From CAYPFY01 sp964410105 (GTDB lineage Bacteria; Bacteroidota; Ignavibacteria; UBA10030; SZUA-254): 64,000 nt of DNA. A program made the translations under genes and the position numbers. Below the pieces are notes generated by a model. It was not told the DNA's origin, ran no database searches, and saw nothing but the letters and a program-made list of their open reading frames with translations. Positions 17,579-26,277 of this stretch are shown here, piece by piece. The DNA lies in the NCBI GenBank assembly GCA_964410105.1, contig CAYPFY010000002.1, positions 186,001-250,000 of the forward strand. Direction: 5' to 3'. Position 1 is the first letter of the stretch. Every line of letters begins with the position of its first letter.

Positions 17579-20011
17579 TCAGCGAGGAATGAGGGTCAGA
17601 TGGTCCCAGCGTTGGTGCACAATCTTATTCCAGTCCATCGTCATCTCGAGATAACCGCCATTAAGCCAGAGTGAAGCCTGGTCGCTGTAGTGGCGGTGGA
17701 AGGCCTGTCCCGATTCTCCGGATGTGATGACGATAGACGAGGTGATCGGAGTTGCGAGGTCCACAACCTGGCGCATCGATGGTCCCACGGAGGTGGCATA
17801 GGGGGAAGCCAGCCTATAGTCAGTTTTCGAAACCGTCGTCCCTCCGCCGGCGACCGGATACGGGCCGATATTAAAAACCCTGTCGAGCGGGGGGGTGGAT
17901 CCGAATAAATGCTTGAATGTAACAGTATGCACGTTTCCCCAGCGCCAGAGTTTCATTTCAGATCCCAGCGTAGAGCGGAGTTCGGACAGAGCTTCCCTGA
18001 AACTCTTCCGGACAACAAAATCCTTCGTCTCGATTTCCGGGGTTCTGACATCGTCGAACCAGGAGGAGCTATCGGCGGCGAGCAACTGGCCTGTCACACG
18101 GTACGGAATTGCGGCAAAAAATATGAAATCATGAAAGACCTCTTCCCCCATCTCATCTTCAAACGTATTGTAAAGGAGTTTGAGAAAGAACGCATTAAAG
18201 ATCGTTGTAGCAATATCGCTCTGGGAAAACCTATAATCCCAGTTGCGGAGATAATTAAGGGCTTGGGGTATATCTTCCCCAGACGTATCGGCGGTGTCGA
18301 CGGTCCGGAGAAGGTTCGAAACGATATCGCGGGCGTAGAGCGAAACAACATCCTGTTGAAACCGTTGGAAATCTGTTGCGGAGAATTTTTCTGAAGATTG
18401 AAGCAGCTGCCGGATACGGAGAATACGAGAGGCGGGTTCCCAGAGGGTTGAGAGGTAGAACGGGAAATTCCTCCCTGCGATTTTTTGATTTGCGGCGGCA
18501 ATGAATCCCTCTTTCGGATTGAGAAGATGCGGAAGCTGCTCGAACGGAACGAACCCGCCCCATTCTCCCTCACCGGACCAGCCTGGCTGCGGGAGCATGG
18601 GGGTCCCTTTCACACGAATGGGAACTTTCCCGGCAAGCCAGTATGCGATATTACCGTCAACGTCGGCATAGACAACCGATTGGGCCGGGACGGAGATCTC
18701 CTTGAGCCCCCGAGCGAACTCATGGTACGAAGTTGCGCGATTCATCTGATAAAATCCAAAAATTTCATCGCTCACATCCAACCCGGTCCATCTCATCGAG
18801 ATCGCCGATTTGGCATGCCAGAGAGAATCGGGATGGCGATGGAGATGGAAGGGATGAACATCGCTGATGATCGGACCATTGTGTGTGGTGCGCACCCTTA
18901 TCGTCAGGCTATCGGATGGTCTGATCAAAAGCTTCTCCTCGTGTACCCCTAGGGGAAGGAGGGAGTTACGGAAAGAGTATCGTGAGGAATCCTTAGAATC
19001 TATCTGCTCGACGAAGAAATCCGCATCATCAAGCATGGCATTAGTGAGGCCCCAGGCAAGGTGATCGTTATGTCCGATGACAACCAAGGGCATGCCGGGA
19101 AGAGACACCCCGGATACGTCCCAGCCGGGGGCCGTGAGATGTACTTCATACCATCGGGAGGGGGCAGGCATGGCGAGATGGGGATCGTTTGCAAGCAGGG
19201 GCCGTCCGCTCAGAGATTTCGAGGAATCGACGGCCCAGGCATTGCTTCCCACCCCGAGAGGGCCTAGGCCAAAAAAATCGCGATAGGAGGAGCCGATGCT
19301 GAGAATGTCGTGGATCATCGCCAAATGCTCCCCTGCCGACGGTGCGGGAACTGCCGACGGCACCGAGTCAGGATATTCAGGAATCAACTCGTGCATTTTC
19401 CCTGGGTTGACCCTCGTCGCAATTTCGCCGTACGTGAGGTCGGTCCACCATGCCATATTCAATTCCCACGCGATGAGCCGTTCGGCGATGAGGCAATGTT
19501 CGACCTTCCATTGTTCCGGTTCGTAATTCAGCATGTCGAACTCAACAGGATACTTTCCTCGATGATCATCGATGAACGCATTGATCCCATCGCAGTATTC
19601 TTCAAGAATTCTTTCGGAATCGGCATGGAGGTGAACTTTCAGGGACTCCGCGAGTCCCTTAAAATTCAGAGTTCTGAATAACACATCATAGTCGAGGGTT
19701 TTCTTCCCCAAGAGTTCCGACAGTCGTCCCTGTCCTGCGCGGCGGGCGAGATCCATTTGCCAGAGCCTGTCCTGGGCATGCACGTAGCCGACCGCTATCA
19801 TGAGATCATGTTCGTTCTGCGCGCGGATATGGGGAACTCCATAGTCATCCCTATATACATCGACAGGGAATTGAAGGGCGGCAATTCTCAGAGTTCCATT
19901 GGTTACCGGAAACGATTTTACAACCAGGTGGCGAAGCGCCAGAGCACCCCCGAGGAGGGTAATGAGAAGAGTTAAACAAATCCCGATAGAGATTTTTGCG
20001 AACTTCGACAC
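17579..20011 (-). CDS. Penicillin-acylase-family (Ntn) hydrolase
   Basis: An 810-residue member of the penicillin G acylase family, made as one chain and self-processed into two. A membrane anchor or signal segment lies at about 8-28, so it is exported. The alpha part has the family motif VDVYRDDYGVPHI (50-62) and YVHAQDRLWQMD (76-87). The nucleophile is Ser256 in GVGSNAW, which becomes the beta-chain N-terminus, and HNDHLAWGLTN supplies the oxyanion-hole region. Known members cleave amides such as beta-lactam side chains or N-acyl homoserine lactones; the substrate here is unknown. The start is GTG at 20011. First gene of the operon with the sirtuin and pyk. Confidence 0.92.
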   Translation of the reverse strand: MSKFAKISIGICLTLLITLLGGALALRHLVVKSFPVTNGTLRIAALQFPVDVYRDDYGVPHIRAQNEHDLMIAVGYVHAQDRLWQMDLARRAGQGRLSELLGKKTLDYDVLFRTLNFKGLAESLKVHLHADSERILEEYCDGINAFIDDHRGKYPVEFDMLNYEPEQWKVEHCLIAERLIAWELNMAWWTDLTYGEIATRVNPGKMHELIPEYPDSVPSAVPAPSAGEHLAMIHDILSIGSSYRDFFGLGPLGVGSNAWAVDSSKSLSGRPLLANDPHLAMPAPSRWYEVHLTAPGWDVSGVSLPGMPLVVIGHNDHLAWGLTNAMLDDADFFVEQIDSKDSSRYSFRNSLLPLGVHEEKLLIRPSDSLTIRVRTTHNGPIISDVHPFHLHRHPDSLWHAKSAISMRWTGLDVSDEIFGFYQMNRATSYHEFARGLKEISVPAQSVVYADVDGNIAYWLAGKVPIRVKGTPMLPQPGWSGEGEWGGFVPFEQLPHLLNPKEGFIAAANQKIAGRNFPFYLSTLWEPASRILRIRQLLQSSEKFSATDFQRFQQDVVSLYARDIVSNLLRTVDTADTSGEDIPQALNYLRNWDYRFSQSDIATTIFNAFFLKLLYNTFEDEMGEEVFHDFIFFAAIPYRVTGQLLAADSSSWFDDVRTPEIETKDFVVRKSFREALSELRSTLGSEMKLWRWGNVHTVTFKHLFGSTPPLDRVFNIGPYPVAGGGTTVSKTDYRLASPYATSVGPSMRQVVDLATPITSSIVITSGESGQAFHRHYSDQASLWLNGGYLEMTMDWNKIVHQRWDHLTLIPR

Positions 20012-20062
20012 AGATGCCGGTTATTGAATTTAGGGTACCACCGTAGAGAATCAGATATGCTC

Positions 20063-20091
20063 AAAAAAAATCCGTCCCGGTGGCCGGGACG
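20063..20091 (-). terminator. Rho-independent terminator
   Basis: Perfect 8-bp stem CGTCCCGG/CCGGGACG with a three-base loop (20073-20091) followed on the minus strand by a run of eight T (20063-20070). It ends the transcript of the outer-membrane protein gene at 20129 and separates it from the acylase operon. Confidence 0.9.
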
Positions 20092-20128
20092 GAGCAATAT
20101 ACTTCATCGGGAGGCTTTGTGCAAGAAG

Positions 20129-21574
20129 TCAGAAGCGGTAGGAAACCGTTGCCACAAGATTGTGCGTGTGAACATCCTCCGTCTTTGTATCGGCCTCGGG
20201 GACGCTTACCTGTGACGTGGACAGACCGGGGTAGATCCGGTGATTGGATTCCCAGAAGCCATAGGCGTAGCCAACATCGAACGAAACCGAATTTTCAACG
20301 ATGAATCCGATCCCGGCCGTCACATATTTCTGGGCAAAGGATGACGCATCGCCGTTAACCGGGGACGGGAGATACATGAAACCGCCCCTCAGACGAATTT
20401 GAGGGTTGAAGAATTGGTATTCGGCGCCCACCTTGAGATTGACAGTCGGCTGGTATTTATCCTTGATCGTGTCATTGATCGACGCGAGGTATGAATCGGG
20501 ATTTCGGAACTCCATCTGTGACCAATCCGTATACTGAATGTCTCCGGAGAGCATAAGATCTTGGGATCCGACGGATATCCCCGCAGAAAACACATAGGGA
20601 GTTTGCAGATCATACTCATTCTTGGTGCCTGGATCCGGGTCGAGCGGGTCGGTGAGGACATCCCCATTATCGAACACGCTCGTCGCGTCATCGGTAAAAG
20701 TCTCCCGGACGGTGATCCAAGAGGGAGTCTTGATCGCGAGCCCGATCCGGCTATTCGGACCGAACTTATAAAGGGCCCCCAGAGTCGCTGTAAATCCGCT
20801 CAGGTCGCTCTCGATAGTTTGTCGGATTGAAAGCTCGGCAAAATCGAATGGACTCGTCTCGTAGCGGTGTTTGGTATCCTGCTCGCGGTAAACTCTGTTG
20901 AAGGAGTACGATCCCGTAATAAAATTGAGACTAAGCCCGAAATAGAGATTCTTGGCCGCCTCGATCGCGCCGGCCGCGGTCAGATAGCTCAGCCCTCCGC
21001 CTTCCAGGGTCCTCCCGCTCTGAGTCAAGCTATCCTTGATCGGGCTAATAAAAGTCCCGTTCACCGTGTCGACCCTGGCAATTTCCAAATACTCGGCGCG
21101 GGTGATATAGTCCCGTGGGTACGGCGTTCCATCCGGAGCCATCGTCTGAATAATGCTACTGCTCGGATTGAACGCGGAGAATGACAGCCCAGTCGTAAAA
21201 TCGGTCTGACGGCCATACCCGAGTCCGAACACGAGGCTTCCGCGCGTTGCGGGAACTGCGTAAACCAGTCCGACGTCGTTCAGACTCGTCGCGCTGTTTG
21301 TGATCGATTGCTGGTTATCAAGAAAAGTGCTGTTATCTCCATAGGACAGATGTGATAGGCCGAGAGAAAACTCGTTCAGTCTCATCTGGCCGAGTCCGGC
21401 GGGGTTCCAGTAGACGGCGGAAAAATCATTGGCCACGGCGGTATATGCGGTGCCAAGCCCAAGTGCCCGGGCTCCGACGCCCACTCCTTGCGATGAGAAG
21501 CGAAGAATGTCTTCCGAAATCTGTGCGCGGGCAATCGACGAAAGTGTAAGGAACAATACGACGAATCTTTTCAT
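20129..21574 (-). CDS. PorV/FadL-like outer-membrane protein
   Basis: A 481-residue outer-membrane barrel protein. After a signal peptide (about 1-17, ending ARA) comes the block GVGVGARALGLGTAYTAVAND and VYWNPAGLGQM (about 30-62), the same N-terminal signature as the PorV-like protein at 8182. The rest is strand-rich and ends in an aromatic residue (TVSYRF), the usual C-terminal barrel signal. It is longer than PorV and closer in size to FadL/OmpP1 transporters of hydrophobic compounds. It starts 26 bases after the tyrosine-rich lipoprotein gene and ends at a strong terminator, so the two form a unit. Confidence 0.88.
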   Translation of the reverse strand: MKRFVVLFLTLSSIARAQISEDILRFSSQGVGVGARALGLGTAYTAVANDFSAVYWNPAGLGQMRLNEFSLGLSHLSYGDNSTFLDNQQSITNSATSLNDVGLVYAVPATRGSLVFGLGYGRQTDFTTGLSFSAFNPSSSIIQTMAPDGTPYPRDYITRAEYLEIARVDTVNGTFISPIKDSLTQSGRTLEGGGLSYLTAAGAIEAAKNLYFGLSLNFITGSYSFNRVYREQDTKHRYETSPFDFAELSIRQTIESDLSGFTATLGALYKFGPNSRIGLAIKTPSWITVRETFTDDATSVFDNGDVLTDPLDPDPGTKNEYDLQTPYVFSAGISVGSQDLMLSGDIQYTDWSQMEFRNPDSYLASINDTIKDKYQPTVNLKVGAEYQFFNPQIRLRGGFMYLPSPVNGDASSFAQKYVTAGIGFIVENSVSFDVGYAYGFWESNHRIYPGLSTSQVSVPEADTKTEDVHTHNLVATVSYRF

Positions 21575-21600
21575 GATATCGGACAGTAATGTGACAATAG

Positions 21601-22551
21601 TTACGGCCTTCGGCCTGATCGGCTTGTCCCGCTTGAGGCGGGTGACGGCCCGCGGCTCGGAGCCGGGGGAGGAGCGCTACGCGGAGGAGAAACGCCCGGA
21701 GAGTTGTTGACACGCGGCGTTCCGTCGTTTCCGGCCGGGGCGCCATTATTCGGAGAGCCATGATCCTGAGTCGCCGGTCGCGAGGGTGCGTCGGGGAGGC
21801 GATAATGCCGAGCTCCGGCGCGAGAAGAGCCTACCCTCGAGGCGGATCCACGGGGCACGGAATTCGCGTTGCCCTGACCTCTTCCATCTGAGCGCGGGAC
21901 ATAATAACCACGCGCCGTCCCCGTTCGCCGGGTGTTGTCCTTCACTGATGGGGAAGTACGAGTAGGAGTTGAGCCCGATGGAGCAAACCGTCCTGCGTGT
22001 GGGAGCTCCGTTCCGCCGCTCGATGGAACATCAAATCGTGTCTCTGTGGACGGGGTACGGCCCTGCGAGCCGCGTGCCGATCCGAAAGATCTGTCAGCGT
22101 GATGGTACCGCCTGTACGACGACCCATACCCATAGTAGCTATAGTAGCCAGGATATGAATACGCACCCGGATAGTAGCCATAGTAAGGGTACACGACATA
22201 CGGCGTCCCGCAGATCCAGGGATCATACCCCCAGTAACAATCATAGGCCCACGGATTGCCATAGGCAACTGAAAAAGCGGTTGAGGGCCAGTAGTACGAC
22301 GGATAGTAATAGGAAAACCCGATTCGAGGACGGTATCCCCCTCCATCATAGTAATCATTATTGGAATAGTAGTCAGAGCGTTCGGGCTCCTCCCCCTGAA
22401 CCGAGGAGGTATCGTCATAGCGACGGGATTGGGAGTATTCGGACTCCCGATCGCGGTCATCCTGCGTCGTACCCATTTGAGTATAGCATCCGGCAAGATT
22501 TAACAGAATCACCCCGCCAAAAACCGCTAAGAGTAGTAACAGACGTCTCAT
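21601..22551 (-). CDS. Tyrosine-rich, low-complexity lipoprotein
   Basis: A 316-residue protein of no family I recognise. The first 22 residues form a lipoprotein signal with lipobox LAG-C. The mature protein has three parts: an acidic/Ser segment (about 25-65), a Tyr/Gly/Pro-rich segment (about 65-155) with repeated YY, PYYGYYPG-like units, and a long Ser/Pro/Arg/Gly tail (about 155-316) that should be disordered. The start is the ATG at 22551, which has AAGGA close upstream; the GTG at 22563 has no such signal. The promoter at 22627-22655 leaves a leader of about 70 bases containing an 11-codon frame. Possibly a surface or matrix-associated protein. Confidence 0.75.
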   Translation of the reverse strand: MRRLLLLLAVFGGVILLNLAGCYTQMGTTQDDRDRESEYSQSRRYDDTSSVQGEEPERSDYYSNNDYYDGGGYRPRIGFSYYYPSYYWPSTAFSVAYGNPWAYDCYWGYDPWICGTPYVVYPYYGYYPGAYSYPGYYSYYGYGSSYRRYHHADRSFGSARGSQGRTPSTETRFDVPSSGGTELPHAGRFAPSGSTPTRTSPSVKDNTRRTGTARGYYVPRSDGRGQGNANSVPRGSASRVGSSRAGARHYRLPDAPSRPATQDHGSPNNGAPAGNDGTPRVNNSPGVSPPRSAPPPAPSRGPSPASSGTSRSGRRP

Positions 22552-22577
22552 GAGATCCTTCACTTTCTGATTGTTCT

Positions 22578-22613
22578 TTAAAATGGTCTACAATTATGAT
22601 GCCAGAGGAGCAT
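22578..22613 (-). CDS. Candidate leader peptide (11 codons) before lipoprotein gene
   Basis: In the untranslated leader of the tyrosine-rich lipoprotein, AGGAG lies five to six bases before an ATG that opens a frame reading MLLWHHNCRPF and then TAA. The Shine-Dalgarno and start also form a 7-bp inverted repeat (AGAGGAG/CTCCTCT, 22604-22625), so translation and folding would compete. Too short to prove by itself. Confidence 0.3.
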   Translation of the reverse strand: MLLWHHNCRPF

Positions 22614-22626
22614 CTTTTCTCCTCTT

Positions 22627-22655
22627 AATGTAACCATATAGCCCACTCAAATCAA
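22627..22655 (-). promoter_or_regulatory. Promoter of lipoprotein / outer-membrane protein unit
   Basis: Minus strand: TTGATT (22650-22655), 17 bases, TACATT (22627-22632). The expected start site lies at the foot of the AGAGGAG/CTCCTCT hairpin. Confidence 0.65.
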
Positions 22656-22745
22656 CAGTTTTGCCAGTGAGAAAGTTTGTGCTTCAAGGGTATGTGTAGT
22701 GGATGGGACAATAAAGCCACAAAACGTTCAGTTTTATCTACATTC

Positions 22746-23519
22746 CTAGAGGGACTGTACATACTCTAAATTCATTGTACGCTCGCCAACTGCCCTATCC
22801 TGCTGATTTCGAAGAATATCCTTCAGGCAAAAGCCGATAGTAAAACCCTGCCCCAGAGATGCACGTACAGCAAGGTTGAGATAGCCCCTGCCGCGCCCGG
22901 GAGAGTCATGGTTGTTGTCATTGGATGCGAGGTTATATTCGCCGACGAGCGAAATGATCGGGCCGAGAGTTTTTTCAGCTCCCGCGAAAAAGTTCAGGTC
23001 CTCGTCACCATCGCCGCGTTCGAGGCTGTAATTGATACCCCCGTGGAAGCTCAGATATCCGGCCGCCGTATAGTTCTTGCTACCAACTACATAGAAGCCC
23101 ATCGATTTTATCGCATACCTGTTCAGTCGATCGATATATCCCTCCTTCCCCTGGGAATCGAAGCCGAGAGCCAGGGCGGGAAAGCCGAGAGACTCCTCCA
23201 CGAGCCTGATCCGCAGAGCATAACCCGGTGAATTATTCCACTCCGGGCTGTCGAGGCCGAGGACGCCGCTGCCGCCATACGAGACTCCGATGACGAGCCT
23301 GTCGAAGAGCCCCACCGAAGCAGTCGTGAGAAGCCCCCCCTGCTGGAAAAGTCCAATATCGATCGCAAAAGTATTGTGAGGGATTATTCCAGCCGAGGGC
23401 ACATCGATAAGATAGCGGGGTTCGAACTTTGCACCGGTGCCAGCGGATCCCTGGGCATAGGACGAGCGAGACAATACGCTGAGTAGGGCAATGAAGAGGC
23501 GGGCAAACAAAGTCTTCAC
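22746..23519 (-). CDS. YjbH-like exported beta-rich protein
   Basis: A 257-residue exported protein. A signal peptide (about 1-22, ending SYAQ) is followed by PRYLIDVPSAGIIPHNTFAIDIGLF-like strands (the first part, about 33-57) that resemble the YjbH/outer-membrane exopolysaccharide-export family, then alternating strands to the end, as in a barrel. The start codon is GTG at 23519. TATATT ends six bases before it and a -35 sits 17 bases farther, while no Shine-Dalgarno is visible, so the mRNA is probably leaderless. The gene is divergent from the AAA/VWA pair. Function is not established. Confidence 0.75.
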   Translation of the reverse strand: MKTLFARLFIALLSVLSRSSYAQGSAGTGAKFEPRYLIDVPSAGIIPHNTFAIDIGLFQQGGLLTTASVGLFDRLVIGVSYGGSGVLGLDSPEWNNSPGYALRIRLVEESLGFPALALGFDSQGKEGYIDRLNRYAIKSMGFYVVGSKNYTAAGYLSFHGGINYSLERGDGDEDLNFFAGAEKTLGPIISLVGEYNLASNDNNHDSPGRGRGYLNLAVRASLGQGFTIGFCLKDILRNQQDRAVGERTMNLEYVQSL

Positions 23520-23525
23520 GTGAAA

Positions 23526-23554
23526 AATATACCGAATAGATAAGCGCGAAGCAA
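23526..23554 (-). promoter_or_regulatory. Promoter of YjbH-like gene (leaderless geometry)
   Basis: Minus strand: TTGCTT (23549-23554), 17 bases, TATATT (23526-23531), six bases, GTG start. CACGTG occurs directly upstream of the -35 (23555-23560) and again across the start codon (23517-23522, inside the palindrome TTCACGTGAA). Confidence 0.75.
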
Positions 23555-23564
23555 CACGTGGTCA

Positions 23565-23593
23565 TTGCATTTAAAACAAAAACGATCTACATT
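23565..23593 (+). promoter_or_regulatory. Promoter of AAA/VWA operon
   Basis: TTGCAT (23565-23570), 17 bases, TACATT (23588-23593). It is divergent from the YjbH-like promoter and about 67 bases before the ATG at 23660. The CACGTG at 23555-23560 lies between the two. Confidence 0.65.
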
Positions 23594-23659
23594 GAAAAAA
23601 GAAACAAATTTAATGCTCGCAATGTTATGACATACACAATTCTACCGACGTAGCGATTC

Positions 23660-25171
23660 ATGAAGAATCCCTCGACCATCGGTGAGCTAAGAAAATCCGG
23701 CTATACGATCCGTTCAGTCAAGGATGAGGTAAGAGAAAACCTCATTCTGAAGCTGAGGCAAGACGAAACACTTTTTCCAGGGATCGTCGGATTCGATCAT
23801 ACCGTCATCCCCGCGATCATCAATGCGATACTCGCAAAGCATGACATCATGTTGCTGGGCCTGCGAGGGCAGGCCAAGTCGCGGATCGTGCGACTGCTCC
23901 CCTCGCTGCTGGATGAATACATTCCGATCATCAAGGGATGCGAGATCAACGATAACCCCTTTTCGCCGGTATGCAAACGATGCTGTGACCTCGTGAAGGA
24001 ATGCGGCGATGTCACCGAGATAGAATGGCTTCACCGCGATGGGCGGCTGGGGGAGAAGCTGGCCACTCCGGACGTGACAATTGCTGACCTCATTGGGGAC
24101 ATTGATCCCATCAAAGCTGCTGCGCAGCGGCTACACTATTCTCACGAAGGGGCTATTCACTTCGGCATTATCCCGAGGACGAACCGGGGCATCTTTGCCA
24201 TCAACGAGCTGCCGGACCTGCAACCGCGCATTCAGGTTGGGTTATTCAATATCATGGAGGAGAAGGATATTCAGATCCGGGGATTCAACATCCGGATACC
24301 CCTTGATGTGCTCATCGTGTTTACGGCGAATCCGGAGGATTACACGAACAGGGGGAGCATCATCACCCCGCTGAAGGACCGGATTGACTCCCAGATCCTC
24401 ACACATTATCCGAGAACGATCGAGGATGCCATTCAGATTACCGAACAGGAAGCATGGACGAAAAGGAACGGACGTGAGATCATCATCCCGGCATATTTCA
24501 AGGAGATCATTGAGCAGCTCGCTTTCGAGGCACGGAAGAGCGAATTTGTGGATCAGAAGTCCGGAGTCAGTGCCCGCATGACGATAGCGGCAATGGAAAA
24601 CCTTGTCAGCAATGCGGAGAGGAGGGCTATTCTGACAAACGATGGCTGCCTCGTGCCGCGCATATGTGATTTGCCCCATGTCCTCCCCGGGATGACGGGA
24701 AAAGTCGAGCTAGTCTTTGAAGGCGAGCAGGAGGGGCCGACGAAGGTTGGCAAGGCACTTGTCGGAAAGGCCGTGAGGGAAGTATTCAAGAAGTATTTCC
24801 CCGATCCCCTCCAGCGGAAGGGACCCCGGGTCCACACAAGTGAGGCGCGACAGGCCACCGAAGACACGGAGTATGGTAAGGTAACAGGCTGGTTTGAGGC
24901 GGGCAACAAAATTGAAGTTGCCGACGATATGCCGATCGATGCCTATCTGAGCGAACTCGACAAGGTGAAGGGGCTGCGGGAGATCACAATAAAACACATG
25001 AACATCCCGGACAGCAGCAAGTACGAACTTGCTTCCGCGATGGAATTCACACTGGACGGACTCCATCAATTCTCAAAAATTGCTAAATCGGAGATTGACC
25101 ACACCGTCGAGTACAGAGATCTTGTCGGCAGCATCTTCATGGGCAGGGGACGTCCGGAGGACGAAGACTGA
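23660..25171 (+). CDS. Magnesium-chelatase ChlI/MoxR-like AAA+ ATPase
   Basis: A 503-residue AAA+ protein of the ChlI/MoxR type that probably remodels or loads a partner together with the VWA protein next door. The nucleotide site is unusual: the P-loop reads GLRGQAKS (67-74), with Ala where Gly precedes the lysine, and the Walker B segment reads GIFAINE (177-183), with Asn for Asp. A Cys-rich insert (C94, C105, C108, C109, C115) looks able to bind metal. Sensor FTANPEDYTNRG (221-232) and the arginine region PLKDRIDSQ follow. There is no membrane segment. The stop lies five bases before the VWA gene, so the pair is one operon. Confidence 0.88.
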   Translation: MKNPSTIGELRKSGYTIRSVKDEVRENLILKLRQDETLFPGIVGFDHTVIPAIINAILAKHDIMLLGLRGQAKSRIVRLLPSLLDEYIPIIKGCEINDNPFSPVCKRCCDLVKECGDVTEIEWLHRDGRLGEKLATPDVTIADLIGDIDPIKAAAQRLHYSHEGAIHFGIIPRTNRGIFAINELPDLQPRIQVGLFNIMEEKDIQIRGFNIRIPLDVLIVFTANPEDYTNRGSIITPLKDRIDSQILTHYPRTIEDAIQITEQEAWTKRNGREIIIPAYFKEIIEQLAFEARKSEFVDQKSGVSARMTIAAMENLVSNAERRAILTNDGCLVPRICDLPHVLPGMTGKVELVFEGEQEGPTKVGKALVGKAVREVFKKYFPDPLQRKGPRVHTSEARQATEDTEYGKVTGWFEAGNKIEVADDMPIDAYLSELDKVKGLREITIKHMNIPDSSKYELASAMEFTLDGLHQFSKIAKSEIDHTVEYRDLVGSIFMGRGRPEDED

Positions 25172-25176
25172 GCGCG

Positions 25177-26277
25177 ATGAAATTCAGGTACAGCAAATGG
25201 ACGGCAGAATCAATGACGGACGAGCAACGGCTGCAGAGCATTCTGTCGCTGTTCAGTTACCTCATGATCCAAACCAGCGGAGAAGTTGAGGAAGCTCTCG
25301 AATGGCTCCGAAAGCTCGCGCAGGAGTATGGCATCTTTGACGAAGAATTGACCATGGAGGACCTTGTCGAGAAACTGAGGCAAATGGGAATAATCGAAGA
25401 GCTCAATGAGACCAGAGTTATCACGACGAAAGGAATTCAGCGGATCAGGCAAGATGCACTGCGAGAGATCTTCACCTCCCTGCGCAAGGGAGACATCGGC
25501 TCGCATGAAACCCCGTTCACGGGCACGGGCGTTGAGCGTCTTAGCGAGACGAAGAAGTGGACCGTGGGGGATGCCTCGACAAACATCGATCTCACGTCAA
25601 CGCTCACCAACGCCTACAAAAGGGGGGGAATAGAGGATTTTACTCTGAAAGAGGAGGACCTGGAGGTTTACGAGACCGAGCACATGACCTCATGCGCGAC
25701 GGTATTGATGCTTGACATAAGCCACAGCATGGTTCTCTATGGGGAAGACCGCATCACACCGGCGAAACAAGTCGCACTGGCGCTCTCCGAACTGATATCG
25801 CAAAAATATCCCAAAGACTACCTCGCCCTGGTCGTGTTCGGAGATGACGCAAAGCTTGTCAGCCTTGCAGAGCTTCCCTTCCTGAACGTGGGACCCTATC
25901 ACACAAACACACGGGCGGGCCTTCAAATGGCCAGGAATCTGCTCCGCAGAAAACGAATGTCGAACAAGCAGATTTTCATGGTTACAGACGGCAAACCCTC
26001 GGCGATATTCAACGAAAACGGGCGGCTGTACAAGAATTCCTTCGGGCTTGATCCGAGAATAGTCAACAAAACCCTCGACGAGGCGGTTGCATGTCGAAGG
26101 GAGAAAATAACGATCAGCACCTTTATGGTTGCCCACGATCCCTATTTAATCAACTTCGTTGAAGAGTTGACGAAGGCGAATCAGGGACGGGCATACTACT
26201 CGCAGCTCCAAAACCTCGGGGAATTTGTCTTCGTCGACTATATCCGGAATCGAAGAAAGAAATTCGGGGCGAGGTAG
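25177..26277 (+). CDS. VWA-domain protein (ChlD/CoxE-like partner)
   Basis: A 366-residue cytoplasmic protein with a C-terminal von Willebrand A domain (about 172-360). The metal-dependent adhesion site is complete: D180-x-S182-x-S184 in LMLDISHSM, a Thr in NTRAG (about 250) and an Asp in MVTDGKPS. The N-terminal 110 residues are helical and charged. Together with the upstream AAA+ ATPase it forms the classic MoxR/ChlI-VWA pair, which assembles or activates metal enzymes or other complexes. The client is not encoded next to it and cannot be named. Confidence 0.9.
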   Translation: MKFRYSKWTAESMTDEQRLQSILSLFSYLMIQTSGEVEEALEWLRKLAQEYGIFDEELTMEDLVEKLRQMGIIEELNETRVITTKGIQRIRQDALREIFTSLRKGDIGSHETPFTGTGVERLSETKKWTVGDASTNIDLTSTLTNAYKRGGIEDFTLKEEDLEVYETEHMTSCATVLMLDISHSMVLYGEDRITPAKQVALALSELISQKYPKDYLALVVFGDDAKLVSLAELPFLNVGPYHTNTRAGLQMARNLLRRKRMSNKQIFMVTDGKPSAIFNENGRLYKNSFGLDPRIVNKTLDEAVACRREKITISTFMVAHDPYLINFVEELTKANQGRAYYSQLQNLGEFVFVDYIRNRRKKFGAR

